Below, piece by piece: positions 12,397 through 25,034 of a DNA stretch of 64,000 nt. Numbering within the stretch: the first letter of the stretch is position 1; the number at the start of each line of letters is the position of its first letter. The notes below the pieces were generated by a model. The model saw only the letters and a program-made list of their open reading frames with translations, was not told the DNA's origin and did not search any database. Source of the DNA: Jacaranda mimosifolia (taxonomy: Eukaryota; Streptophyta; Magnoliopsida; Lamiales; Bignoniaceae); contig CM032123.1 in the NCBI GenBank assembly GCA_018894105.1, positions 24,467,744 to 24,531,743 of the forward strand, given 5' to 3'. A program made the translations under genes and the position numbers.

Positions 12397-14622
12397 TGAA
12401 AGTAAGAGTAGCGTTAGGATCCATAAATCAAAACTTCATAAGTTTGAAAATAACTAAGCTACTCAAGCGAGCAAGGATCTAGTCATGCTATAGATCTGGA
12501 TTAATTAGAAGAATTACCTCTTGTAGCTCAAAACAAGGAGAAAATCAACTATCTCTCTCGGATCCAGAAATTGTCTAGAATTGGCATAGCGGAAAGGCGG
12601 CAACCTTTACCCAGGTTATACTACTCCAAAAATCACCAAATTTAAATATGGAACACCCCCACATACTGAGGAAGCTATTGTGAAATAATTGGAGCAAAAA
12701 TCCTTCTGGATCGCTCCATAAAAATTCGCCAATCAGAAGCTACTATAGGTGGATCTCCAAAATCGAGCAAGTCAAGTGTTTTACCTCTATTAATATGATC
12801 CACACACCAAACAATCTTCCAATTTCCCTTCACTAGAAGCTGGAGTTAGAGAGGAGGAAATGAGGTAGAGGAGGCCAATTTTCAGGTTGGGAAGAAGGAA
12901 TGCAAAGTTTCAACACATGATGCAATGCATGGAGAGAGAGAGTTTTGGAAGGAATGCAAAGAATCTTATCTTCACACTTTTTAGCAATGTGATGGCCAAA
13001 TTTGCTTACCCTCTATATCTATATATGGAGGGTGAAAGGTGTGATGCGAGTTGGCATCACACCTTCCTTAAGGTGATCGCCCAAGTGGCATGCCAAGTTG
13101 TCAAATTCAAATTCAAGTCTTACTTGAATTTCATGTGCATTTTAATTACATTTGGAATCTAATTCCAAATTAATTAAGATGCTAAATTAAATGAAAACTT
13201 CATTTAAATTTTCCCTCCAAAAAGTATTCTTCCCATTAATTAAATTAAACACTTTCATGTAATTAATTAATCTTTGATTTAACTTCTAAATCAATTAACC
13301 TTAGTTAACTTAACTCATAAAGTCAACTTGACCAATTGATGGTCAACATGGTGCCAAATAATTAAATCCTTAATTATTGGTCTAATTTAACTCTTTAAAT
13401 TAGTTGATTAATTTAACACTTAAATTAATCAAACCATAAATGACCATTAAATTGGATCCTTGAAAATCGATCACCAAAGGATGATTTTTCTAACACTTAG
13501 AAAATTGCTCTACCAATTTTGGAAGCTAATTAGCTTTTGTGTGTGACACAATAGGTTCTACCATTCATTGGGCATGGGCTCACAACTCATTGTGAGCTTT
13601 GAATATCTTATATTTATTGTAGTTCAAAACTCCTTTTAAACTAATCGACTCAATTCAATTAATCTCATTAATTGAAGAGTACCCAACCTCCATGGTCGAT
13701 GTCCAACCTCAAGCCCATGGAGCCCAACTAATTGACTAAAATGAATATTCTAGAGAACCATCATAGCTCTACGCGTACCATGCAAATACGGTCATTCCGT
13801 CTCTTATCTCCCGAAAGAGGCCTAGGGTAAGATATTTACTGGCTCCCTAATTGCCTCGATACTATGTCTCTATTCTAAATGTTCGATTCCCTTGTGTGAC
13901 CTCACCTTCGAAAAACTCCTTTTCCAAATTGTCACACTACCTTGCGCAAGGATTTCTTGGAATCAATAATTATTGAAACACATAGGAGATGCACTCGCCC
14001 TTCACAAAAGCGAGGAGTCGGATTCCATCTTGGATCTCACAAACCTCCATGCGAAGTAGCTCATAGCCAACCTCAACTCGAATTACCCACTAAGTGGTCA
14101 AGGAAGAGTCAAAGCATGAGGACCGAACACAAGGTTACCATGGATCCTTAGGTCAGAGGACTAATAATATGCACTAGTGTAAGCGGGAGAATTAACCACT
14201 ATTGACTTGCCGCTATGACTATCTAGTGGATTCTCCGAAGGGCTTTCAGTGTCTTGTTCTTTAAGAAGTGTCCACTAACATGTACCCATATCTCATACAG
14301 TTGCTCATGGAATGGAGCAATATCTAACTCTTAGATTTATGCATAGTTAGTGCAAGTTTATTCGGATCTTAGATACTCTATCTCATATGATCCTATGACT
14401 TGGAAGATTTAATGCCACGATCGTGTGAGACTTATTTCATGGTCACCGAACCAAGTCCAATAGTTATAAGTGATCTAGGGGCTTCATCCAAATTCATGCG
14501 AAGTAATAACGAGCATAAGATGAAGATGGCCATATAAAGAATATCATTCTATTAAGATTGTTTTACGAAAAAATAGCTTTTACAAGGCCAATCTTATTGG
14601 CTTGCCAGGCACTATTCCAACA
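12397..14622 (-). mobile_element. solo copia LTR (minus), TSD AAATC
   Basis: This 2226-bp LTR lies in reverse orientation. It reads TGAAAGTAAG at 12397 (reverse of the LTR 3' end) to TATTCCAACA at 14622 (reverse of TGTTGGAATA). A perfect duplication AAATC flanks it at 12392-12396 and 14623-14627. The pre-TATA palindrome is at about 13032-13061 and the reversed TATA box at 13011-13028. It sits inside unit 3 of the LINE array, so it inserted after that copy existed. Confidence 0.95.
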
Positions 14623-14627
14623 AAATC

Positions 14628-15430
14628 TGCAGAAGAGAAAATATTCAAAATGAAGGCTGAGGCGGTAACCATTTATCCATCAAGATATGAGCTTTGGAAC
14701 CATTCTTAATTCTCTACTAAAGTCCTTCCTAAAGCAACATTAGAGACTCCCAAATGTACTTCCAAGTAAAGGTGGGATTAGATCCTAATGAGGCATGGAC
14801 AACTTCACAATCTAAAAAATATTTAGTCTTATAAAGGTTTGAGGATAACAAATTAGGCCTTTTAAGTAATCGCCAACCTTGGTTTTTAAATAGAGCTTTG
14901 TTAAACAATCTGAGGTCTCTAAATCACAATCCTCAATCCTTTTTGCATTGTTCCAAATCCTCCCATTTAACCCAAAGAGTTTTCTTGACTCCTTTAGAAC
15001 TCCACCTGAACATTGCCATCATCGATTCAATGCCATGAATTTAAGAATTAGATAGCTTAAAGCGACTCATAGCAAAAGTTGGAACAATTTAAACAACCAT
15101 TTTAATTAGAACTTCTTTTTCTGATTGAGAATAAATTTTTTCACCCTAACCATTGATCCTATTCCAAATCATAACACAGAGATAGGAAAATATTTATTTT
15201 TTTGTTTCTCATGCCAAGAATACTTTGAAAGCTATATTTTTCATGTTGGCCCATGTTCTTACTAAACACAATAGAAGATTTTTCTAAATTAACTAATTAA
15301 GAAGGTACTTTTTCATAAATCTAAAGGATATGAAAAATACACTATGCTGCTGAATTTGTTGCTTGATAGAAAATCAATGTATCATATGCAAATAATAAAT
15401 GAGAAATCTTCACTCTATTTCAATAAATAG
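14628..15430 (-). pseudogene. LINE array unit 3, RT part
   Basis: Continuation of unit 3 beyond the solo LTR. It resumes at tgcagaag, where unit 2 has gcaagaga, and runs through the RT thumb to the catalytic box, which here reads FAYD (15381-15392). It ends at the same junction as the other units (aaatag followed by ttggcat, 15430/15431). No long frame is open. Confidence 0.8.
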
Positions 15431-16598
15431 TTGGCATATAATACAATTAGGCCGACAATCAAAAGTTTTGTTGAATAGTTTCGAAGTGCATGAATGACTA
15501 AGAGACAATCACTATCAATTATAGCATTTAGCTAGGAATGAATATAGCATAATTCACAAGCTGCTCATCGTGCTAGAGCCTCCACTGCCTCTGGCTAAAG
15601 TGGAGCACCAACCATTTAAGAAAACCAAGTTAGACACTGTCCACTAGCATTGCGAGCAAAGAAACTAATTCCAATCGATGCATATTCCTTGAATTTTGCA
15701 GCGTCAAAATTAATTTTAATCTTTCCACTAAAAGCTGCCGCCCAAGAGACAACATAGTCTTCTAGTTCAACAACTAAAGAAACTGAAGATGCATTCTTGA
15801 AATTTTGATGAAATGACTGAGCAAACTGAAGCACATCAAAAAGTAACTAGATCTTATCCCTATATTTCTCATTATTCCTTCGGAACCAAATGTACTAGCA
15901 AAAGACAAGGAAGAAACCAAAAGTGCTATCCTCTATACATTCAAAAACTTTGAGAAACTGGAGGAATACCAAGCAAATTGAATTATACATAAGGAATATT
16001 AGATAATGCCCAAACTTGGCGAGCAAAATGACAATACAACAAACAATGCAAAAATTCTTCATCCATATTATCACAAATATCACATAAAGGATTAGAAGAT
16101 AACTTTCTCTTAACCAATGCATAATTAGTAGGAAGAAAATTACGACAAGGCCGCCAAACAAACTATTTAACTTTAGGCACAACATTAGAAACCTAATAAA
16201 ACAATAATCTTTCTTCCCCTCCTACTAGAAGACCTCTTTGCAGCTCTTACCATTTGATCCTTAATAGATAAAGTAATATAATAGGCAGATCGAATAGTAA
16301 ACCTATTCGACTTTGAGCAGTGCCAAAAAAGCTGGTCATCATTATTGCTGCTTGCAAGAGGAATGGATAATATTATTTCTTTCTTGGGATTAAAAAAATC
16401 ATATCAACCGAATTCCTCTTCTTCATTCCTAGAACTTGTTCAATCAACTGAGAAATAGTGGCATCCGATGGCAAAATCTGCGAGAGAGAGAATATTCAAA
16501 ATGAAGGCTCAGGTAGTAGCCATTTATCCATCTAGATATAGGCTTTGAGAGCATTCATTCTCCATTGAAGTCCTTCCTAAAGAAACATAAGAGACTCC
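15431..16598 (-). pseudogene. LINE array unit 4, RT part missing
   Basis: Fourth, partial copy, with RNase H (ORF 15616-15834 on the minus strand, INFDAAKFKEYASIGISF then ARNASGQC) and zf-RVT (15895-16185). RNase H of this kind (RVT_3) is typical of plant L1 LINE ORF2. The unit breaks off at gagactcc (16598), in the region between RT and zf-RVT, where a minus-strand copia LTR begins. The RT block that should follow is absent, since the LINE sequence beyond that LTR is from a different, more 5' part of ORF2. Confidence 0.8.
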
Positions 16599-18884
16599 AG
16601 TAGGACCACTGGATCTAAATAAAGTTTGAAAATAATTAAGCTTTAGTGTTTCCATCTATTGATCAGATGCACACCCCTCGCTTATAAAAGCAAAAGTAGG
16701 TTAAGAATCCATAATATAAAATCATGAAAGGCTAAATATAACTTAGCTACTCCACTTAAAGGATCTAAGCATGCATTTAATAAGGATTTAAGTCCATAAG
16801 ATTTACCTTGAATGCTAAATCCAAAGGTAACAGGGGAAGAATATTCCAATGAACTCTTCAATGGATCAACTCGCGCACAATAGAGGCACTCAACTTTTGA
16901 ATGCCTTCCACAACTCCAAGAATGATCAAATTTTGTAGAGAGCACCACCACACACAAAGGAAGATATTGTAAAAATTTCATGCAAACTAGAACTTCCCAA
17001 GTCTACTAGATTTTTCATGAAAAAGCCAAACAACAATGGATCATCAAGGAATAATGAGTCCCCCAAGTGTTGGACCTCTAATGTAATAATCCAAACACCC
17101 AAAAACAGCTTTAATCGGCCTCAAATTTGTGAGACAATGAGAGGATGAAGGTGAGGGCGTGGTGATTTTGAAAGAAATTGGAGAAGGAGAGAGTTTGGAG
17201 AGTGAAAAGCTTCAACACATGAAAAATCATACTTTTGGGGGAGGAAATGGGAATCTTATGTGAATAGCCATCACATGGCTAGCCATTTAGTATTGATAGA
17301 AAGGATGGTGTGATGCAAGTTGGCATCACACCTACCATGCTTGTTGGCAACTTGCCAACTTGCATGTGAATTTGAATTTCACTTGCATTTGCATTTAATT
17401 TGCATCGTCATTTCATCTTATGATATGTAATGCAAATTAACTCTAATTAAATTCAAATGAGCTCTTTCATTTGAAATTCCCTCCAAATTCAAAATCCTCA
17501 TTTTAATTAAATTAACTCTTTAATTTAATTAATTAGTTTGACTTAACTTCTTAAGTTAATTAACTTAACTCTTTAAATTACTAAGTGCCAACTTAACTCC
17601 TTAAGTTAACATGACAATTAATTGTCACATGGCAACAATTAAATTAACTCCTTAATTTAATTGGTCTAATTTAACTCCTTAAACTATTTTGATTAATTTA
17701 ATAATTAAATTAATCAAGCCAAGATGACCTAAAATTAGTTATTTGAATTCTTCTCCAAGACTGCCTAGGTGAATTTTCTAACTCCTTAGAAAATTCCACC
17801 CATCAAGTAGAACTTCATTTAGGCTTTTATGTGTGACATATTTGGTTTAGCCATTCATTGGACATGAGCTCACAACTCATTGTGATATTTTGAATATTGA
17901 AATATTCACATTAATTTAAACTCCTTTAAACTTATAATTCTTTCAATTAATCTCCATTAATCGAAGAATATCCAATCTCCATAGTTGATGTCGCAACAAG
18001 CCCATGGAGCCCAACTAATTGGATGAAATGACAATATCATGAATGAACCATTCTAACCTTACACTTACCATGCAAATAAGGTCTTTTCATCTCCTATTTC
18101 CCGAAAGAGGCCTAGGGCAAGATTTTTGTCGGCCCTCAATAGCCTCGATAACTATATTTCTAATTCCAATGTTCGATAACTCCTTTTCCAAATTGTCATA
18201 CTACTTTGCACAAGGATTTCTAGGAATCGATCATTATAGAATACATAGGAGATGACTCGCCTTTCACAACAATGAAGAGACAGATCCCATCTTAGATCTC
18301 ACAAACCTCTATGTCTATGTAGCTTATACCCAATCTCAACCTGGATGACACGCTACATGGTCGGTGAAGAGTCAAAGTATGAGGACCTAAACACAAGGTT
18401 GCCATGGATCATCAGGTCAAATGACTAATTATATGCACTAGCATAAGCTGGAGAACTTGCCACTCCAGCTTTCTAGTGGATTCTCTAGGAGGGTCTTCAA
18501 TGAACTTATTCTCTAACAAGCACCCACTAACATGTACCTATGTCTAACATAGATTGATCATGAAATGGAGCAATATCCAACTCCTTGGATTTATGTATCA
18601 TCAGTACAAGTTTATTTGAATTTTAGATGCTTCGTCTCATAAGATTATATGACTTAGAATATTTAAAATCACGACTGTGTAAGACTTATTTCATGATCAC
18701 TGCCCAATGCATGACCAAGTCCCATAGTCATGTGTGATTTAGGAGTTTCAACCAAATGCCAGTGTAGTAAAATAAGCATAAGATAAAGATGGCCATTTCT
18801 ATAAGAATATCATTCATCAAGATAGTATCACAAGTGAAATAGTTTACATGTCAATCTAATTGGCTACGGGGCACTATTCCAATA
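16599..18884 (-). mobile_element. copia LTR (minus), no TSD
   Basis: Nearly full-length reversed LTR of the same family, ending at CTATTCCAATA (18884, reverse of the LTR start). The other end is degenerate (agtaggaccactgg instead of the usual tgaagtcaagtg start). The pre-TATA palindrome is at about 17309-17335. The flanks are different, non-adjacent parts of a LINE, and no target duplication is visible. A deletion probably removed the original flank and the RT region together. Confidence 0.85.
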
Positions 18885-19420
18885 GCTTGCTGCATTTTTT
18901 ATTCCTTAAATAACATTGTTTCTAAACCGACTTGTAGTTTTTAAATGAAATGATCTGGTGTTTTAGTCACCTTCTTTCATCCAATGGCCTTTAGCTTTCT
19001 ATCATTGCATAATTTCCTCTGCATCCAACATATTTTTCAATTCACTTTTAAGGTTGGCAAGCTACTACTTGGATTGAGAAGTAAGAGAGATTTTCAATTT
19101 GTTCATTTAAAGCATGTATGGATTAACCAACCCCTTTATTTGTTCCATTTAAGTAGCTCATCTCTACATCTTGTAAAAGCTTCACCAATATTAATTCCAC
19201 CAATATCATTATGGTTAGTGGACATGAAGTTGCAACATTTCTTTCACAATTTGATTTTTTAACTGACCACGCTTCAAATCAAAATCTTTGATTAGCTTTG
19301 AAATTGATTGAAACAGTACTTTTCTCAAATTCCAGCAAAATAAGATCATGGTTAGAATTTCTACATGATAAGTGACAGACTTGATGATGAGAAAACCTAC
19401 TAATCTAGTCCAGTGAAGCA
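18885..19420 (-). pseudogene. LINE ORF2: endonuclease end and endonuclease-RT linker
   Basis: On the minus strand, from high to low coordinates, the fragment shows the C-terminal part of an apurinic-type endonuclease and then the linker before RT. The endonuclease part has SVTYHVEIL, then NHDLILLEF where the family has SDH-P-I-L, then QRF-FEAW and CERNV. The linker has CRDELLKWNK, an L1-type signature, and then residues resembling the W-L-K-E-G-D-R-NT-FH block. The RT itself is missing. It could be the 5' continuation of the same LINE that forms the array at 7356-16598, since orientation and type agree, but this is not proven. Several stops are present. Confidence 0.7.
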
Positions 19421-21512
19421 TGAAAGAGTGTGTACCACAAGGATCCATGAAATAAAGCAAACAAAGCTAAATCAAAACTTGTCTACACATCTCCCAAGGA
19501 TCAAATCATACTGTAAAATGGATTTGAAAGAGCATAAATAACTTGAATGCTCAAAAATCCAAGAGGTAGAATGGAGAAAATGCTTGAACACATCAAAGCT
19601 ATCTTCCTCTGGCATAGCGGCAACTCGGCAACTTTTGCCCTATCAAAATACCTCCAAATTGGATGAAATTTGGATATAGCCTCCTCACACCTTGGGGAAG
19701 CTCTAGTAAAAAAATTCAGCCAAAAATGAATCTAGCAAGGTTTGGAAACATGTCTCCAAAGTTTCTGCCCTTGCAGTGGATCTCCAAAAGCAAAGTTATC
19801 CAATTATCTAGCCTCTAATGAAATGATTCACACACCAATAGAAAATTCCAATCAATCCTAGGTCAACTAGAAACCAAGAAGAGAAGAAGTGATGAAGGTT
19901 GAGATTTAGTAGTAAGGGTGAAGAAAAGGTGTGAGACTTCAACAAACGTGTGAATCACACAAATTGGAGGGAAAAGTGGAATATAACAATTAGATTGTGC
20001 AAGCAATGCTTCGCTGGCCACCTTACTCCTATTTATAGGGTGGAGGTGTGATGCATTGGCATCACATCTCCAATGTGGTTGGCGCCAACTTGCAAGGCAA
20101 GTTGCATGTGAAATGTTAATTTCACTTGCATTTGAATTTTATTTAGAATCTTCATTTCCTCTAAAAAAATGTCATCCAAATAAATTCTAAATGCATTCCA
20201 AATGAAACCTTTCATTTTGATTTTTCCTCCAAAATAATTCTTCATATTACTTAAATTAATCCATTAATTTAATTAATTAGTCTTGACTTAACTCTTTAAG
20301 TCAATTAGCTTAACTCCTTAAGCTAGACAGTGTTAATTTGACCAATTGATAGTCGCACCAATTAAATTAACGCCTTAATTTAATTGATCTAATTTAACTT
20401 GTTAAATAGTTATTATGATTAATTTAATAATTAAATTAATCAAGCCAAAATGACCAAAAATTAGCCAATCATTTTTTCTCCATAAAATCGATCAAGTGGA
20501 ATTTTCTAACTCTTATAAAATTCCCTTCATCAAATACGACTTCCTATTGGCTTTTGTGTGTGACACATTAGGTTCTACCATTCATTGGACATGGGCTCAC
20601 AACTCCTGCAATATTTAGAATATTGAAATATTCACATTAGTTTAAACTCCTTTAAACTAATAACTCAATTCAATTAATCTCTATTAATTGAAGAGTACCA
20701 AATCTCTATAGTTGATGTCCAACCTCAAGCCCATGGAGCCCAACTAATTGGCCGAAATGAATATGCTCATGGAGAACTATTCTAGCTCTACACTTGCCAT
20801 GCAAATACGGTCATTCCATCTCATATCTCCCAAAAGAGGCCTAGGGCAAGATATTTGTTGGTTCCCTAATAGCCTCGATAACTATGTTTCTATTCCAATG
20901 TTCGATTCCCTTTTATGACCTTATCTTTGAAAATTTTCTTTTTCAAATTGTTATACTATCTTGCGCAAGAATTTCATGAAATCGATTCTTATAGAATACA
21001 TAGAGATGCACTGACCTTTCACAATGATGAGGAGATGGATCCCATCTTAGATCTCACAAACCTCCATGTATATGTAGTTCATACCCAAGCTCAACCCGGA
21101 TGACCCTTAGAGTGGTCGAGCAAGAGTCAAAGCATGAGAACCTAAACATAAGGTTACCTTGGATTCTCGAGTCAAAGGACTAATTATATGCACCAGCATA
21201 AGCTGGAGAATTTGCCACTACTAACTTGCCCTACATCTATCTAGTAGATTCTTTGGGCTGGCCTTTAGTGAACTTGTTTTCCAACAAATACCCATTAACA
21301 TGCACCCATGTCTAACATAGATTGCTCATGAAACAGAGCAATATCTAACCCATTGGATTTATGCATCGTTAGTGCAAGGCTATCCAAATCTTAGATGTCC
21401 TATCTCATAAGATTCTTCGACTTGGAATATTTTGTGATCACGATCGTGTAACATTTATTTCATGATCACCACCCAATGCGTGATCAAGTCCCATAGTCTT
21501 GTGTGATCTAAG
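19421..21512 (-). mobile_element. copia LTR (minus), 5' end missing, head-to-head with copia A
   Basis: Reversed LTR from TGAAAGAGTG (19421, the reverse of its 3' end) to gtgtgatctaag (21512). About 130 bp of the LTR start are missing, and the plus-strand LTR of copia A begins directly at 21513. The palindrome before the TATA box is at about 20044-20070 (shortened loop). The five bases before it (AAGCA) are not repeated at any later LTR end I checked. Confidence 0.85.
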
Positions 21513-23711
21513 TGTTTGAATAGTGCCCCGTAAGCTAATTAGATTGGTGTTGTTAACTATTTCACTTGTTATACAATCTTGATTGAATGATATTCTTTAA
21601 ATGACCATCTTCATCTTATGCACATATTAACTTCACTAGCATTTGGTTGAAGTAGAATTTGGTCACGCACTCGGTGGTGTTCATGAAACAAGTCTTACAT
21701 AGTCGTGATCTTAAAAATTTCCAAGTCTAGGATCTTATGAGACTAAGGGCATGTAAGATCTAGATAGACTTGCACTAACGATGCATTAATCCAAGTAGTT
21801 GGATATTGCTCCGCTTCATGAGCAATACCATATGAGATATGGGTGCATGTCAGTAGGTGCTTGTTAGAAAACAAGGTACTGAAGATCTACTCGAAGAATC
21901 CACTAGATAGCCGTAGTGGCAAGTCGTTAGTGGCAAGTTCTCTAGCTTGCACTAGTGCATATAATTAGTCCTTTAACATGAGGATCCATTGTACCTTGTG
22001 TTTAGGTCCTTATGCTTTGACTCTTCCCTGGCCACGTAATGGGTCGTTCGGGTGGAGATTAGGTATGAGTTACTTAGACATAGAGGTTTATGAGATCCAA
22101 GATGGAATCAGATTCTTCTTCATTGTGAAGGGCGAGTACATCTCCTATGTATTTTATAATGATCAATTCCATGAAATCCTTGTGCAAGGTAGTATGATAA
22201 TTTGGAAAATGAGTTTTTCAAAGACGAGTTCATAAAGGGAATCAAACATTGAGAATAGAGACATAGAATCGAGGCTATTAGGGGGTCAACAAATATCTTA
22301 CCCTAGGCCTCTTTTGGGAGATAGGAGACGGAATGGCCGCATTTGCATGGCATGTGTAGAGCTAGAATGGTTCTCCAAAAGCATTCATTTTGGCCAACTA
22401 GTTGGGCTCCATGGGCTTGAGGTTGGACATCGACCACGGAGATTGGCTACTCTTTAATTGATGGAGTGTAATTAAATTAAATCGATTAGTTTAAAGGAGT
22501 TTAAAATAAAATGAATATTTGATATTCCAAAGTCACAAAGAGTTGTGAGCCTATGTTGAATAAATGGTATATCCTAATAGGTCACACAAAACCTAATTGC
22601 ATATCCTAGGTGATGAAGGAAAATTTTCGAAGAGTTAGAAAAGTTCCCACACGACCAATTGACACAAATGTTGTGGTCATTTTTGGCTTGATCAATTTAA
22701 TTGTTAAATTGATCTAATTAATTTAATAAGTTGAATTAAGACCAATGATTAAGGAATTAATTATTTGGTGCCATATGACTATCAGTTGGTCATGTTAACA
22801 TAAAGGGTTAAGTTAATAATAGCTAGTTTAAAGTGTTAAGATGGTTGACTTAAAGAGTTAAGTTAAGGTAATTAATTAAATTAAAGGAGTTTAATTTAAT
22901 TAAAATGGAGAATTAATTTTGGAGGAAAAATTCAAATGAAATGTTCATTTGGTGTGAATTATAATTTATTTAGACGATATTTCATAAGATAAAATGAAGA
23001 TTCCAAATGAAATTCAAATTCACATGCTAACTTGCATGCTAGTTGGCGCCACCCCTTGAGGAAGGTGTGAGGCCACCTTGGCATCACACCATCCACCCTT
23101 TATATATAGATATAGAGAGAGGTGGCTGACTAGCTAGCTTGCATTACATTCCATGTGAATTAGATTCTCTCCATTTTTCCCTCCAATCATCAAGTGTTGT
23201 ATCATGTGTTGAAGTTTCACTTTTTTTTCTTCTCCTCTCTCCAAATCAATCCTTCATCATTGTGTATCTTCTCTAAATTCTGCAGCTAATATTGAGCATA
23301 ATAGGGTATTGCATTGGTGTGTGGAACTTAACATTAGAGGTAAGACAATTGGAGATCTAATTTTTGGTAGCAACTTGGAGACAATTCTAGGTGATGCTTT
23401 CGAGTTCTGATTGAGTTGAATTTTGGATTTTAAATCCAGCAAGGTGTCATGGAGTTTTGGTAAAATTTTCAGCTTAAACAAAAATCATTTTGTTGGGGAA
23501 ATCTAGTCGTTACTCTGATGCGCCACTGGAAGGCAGTTTTGAAGAGTCAAAAGCTTTCTTCTAGCTTCTTTGGTTTTTTGAGCAAAACAAAGTAATCATC
23601 ATACCAAATCTAAATCAATATCATATTTAGATCCTTGTTATCATGTGTAACCTAGTTAATTTGCATTTTTAATGTGTTGATTATTAGATCATATGGCTAC
23701 ATGTGACTTCA
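21513..23711 (+). mobile_element. copia A 5' LTR
   Basis: 2199-bp LTR beginning TGTTTGAATAG and ending GTGACTTCA, followed after two bases by the tRNA primer site. The palindrome is at about 23061-23090 (one arm changed, gtgaggcc) and the TATA box tatatatagata near 23102. The 3' end (ctacatgtgacttca) is shared with the copia B LTR and differs from the copia C type (ctacacttgacttca), suggesting two LTR subtypes. Confidence 0.9.
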
Positions 23712-23713
23712 AA

Positions 23714-23726
23714 TGGTATCGAAGCC
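23714..23726 (+). promoter_or_regulatory. copia A primer-binding site (tRNA-iMet type)
   Basis: TGGTATCGAAGCC two bases after the LTR, close to TGGTATCAGAGCC, the usual plant copia site complementary to the 3' end of initiator tRNA-Met. Two positions differ from that form. Confidence 0.85.
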
Positions 23727-23810
23727 TAATTCATGCTATGATTTGGATTATTTTTGGTAGATTGATTCATGGGATGAATTGATCAAAATCACCAAATACT
23801 TTATCCTTGC

Positions 23811-24635
23811 TGACGAGAGTATAAATGTATTGGGCTAAGTGTAATCTAATCAACCAGATAACAAGTCGATAGAGGTGCTTTGTGAAGTGACATGGTCGAG
23901 TCCTGCAACCAACAACAAATGTCAAGCTTGCCGAGGGCCCTCGGCTAAGGCACTCTGATGCTCAATTTAGTATAATCAACTAGAAGATAGAGTAGCATAA
24001 TGAGGGCTTTTTGAGTGAAAAATGGCATACCTTTTTTAATGTTGGCATTGGGGTATTTATAGCCTTCTTGGTGTGATTGGCATGTCTATAATAGTATAGA
24101 ATAGTACATAAGTTGGCAACAAGGGCATTATCCAATTTGTCCTTACCTGGGAACCTTCGAGTCTTCTCCAACTTATGTACTATTCTAAATGGCACTGCCT
24201 CCAGCTACCTAAGATGAGGTGGTACATTAGAGGTACGCACTATCCTGGCGCAGCTGAAAAATGTAGTACTAGCAGTAGCATGCGCCATTAATGCAGAGGC
24301 ACGCCGCTTGGCAGGGCATTCAATGCAACTGGGAGGCTGTCGCCAAGGTTCAACCTCTTTGGTCGATATAAATATTTCTTGAGAGATAGCACTATGGACT
24401 TTGGTCGACAAGGTGTAACTCTTTAGTATTCGAGCCTTCCTAGCTGAATGTTGAACGACTCATCCCCAATGGTGATCAACCAAAACTTGGTCGACGGGGC
24501 AAATGCTGCCTAGTAAGGTCGAATCTGATTGATAACATGGCTGGCCTAAAATCAGTTGGGCCTAATAGGTAATTGGGTCATCCCTGGCCTAGTCGAGTGT
24601 TATTAGGCTGGGCCTCCTAGGCTATCCCATATCAT
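23811..24635 (-). mobile_element. Tat element 3' LTR
   Basis: 825-bp LTR with plus-strand limits TGACGAGAG and CATATCA, aligning along its length with 35531-36344. The reversed TATA box (tatttatag near 24054-24062, i.e. CTATAAATA on the minus strand) is shared with the other LTR. A plus-strand TATA-like gatataaatattt occurs near 24364. Confidence 0.9.
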
Positions 24636-24872
24636 GAGTCCCCCTTACTTCCAAGTCCTGATCGAGATTATCGACTAGAAGGAATGGAGAGTAGCAAATT
24701 CATGGAAATTGAGTACGCTCGACAAGGGCTTCAGAGTGTTGGAGATGTTTTTGTTTTCAACATCGACCAGGGTTTTAGTGCATTTAATGCTATTGTTACC
24801 CTAGGTCACACGAAGCATCAAGCCATGACTATGTAATAATTACAGTCATTTGGGTTACCACGCGCTGAGGCC

Positions 24873-24880
24873 TATAAATA
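24873..24880 (+). promoter_or_regulatory. TATA box of the antisense gene
   Basis: CCTATAAATAAGCA lies on the plus strand between the 3' LTR and the antisense ORF, about 160 bp ahead of its ATG at 25035. Spacing and sequence fit a plant core promoter. Use in the plant is inferred, not shown. Confidence 0.55.
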
Positions 24881-25034
24881 AGCATGGTAAAAATCCTCAT
24901 TTTTACTTTTACAACATTCCATGAGGTCAAATTAGCCATTTTACTGCACTCCTTGTCAATTGCATCATGCTTTTGACTTCTAAACCACGTAAGTCCTTCA
25001 AAACCCTTTTCTCAATCATATTATTTTAACAATC

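Larger units (their letters stand above)
7556..16598 (-). repeat. head-to-tail array of LINE 3' halves, period about 1.84-1.93 kb
   Basis: The same start sequence (ttggcatctgatacaatt or a close variant) occurs at 7556, 9430, 11361 and 15431. It is preceded at the last three by aa(a/t)atag from the RT box region. Spacings are 1874, 1931 and 4070 bp. The last becomes about 1839 after subtracting the solo LTR and its TSD. All units are in the same orientation and share the same RNase H-to-RT junction, so the array grew from one tandem duplication, not from separate LINE insertions. Confidence 0.85.

Noticed and set aside
19416..19420. AAGCA as target duplication of the minus LTR at 19421
   Set aside because: No matching AAGCA follows any plausible right end (21512, 23711, 50670 or 50832).
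23885..23940. tRNA-like ggtcgagtcctgcaac in the Tat LTR
   Set aside because: No cloverleaf can be drawn around it. It is LTR sequence present in both LTR copies.
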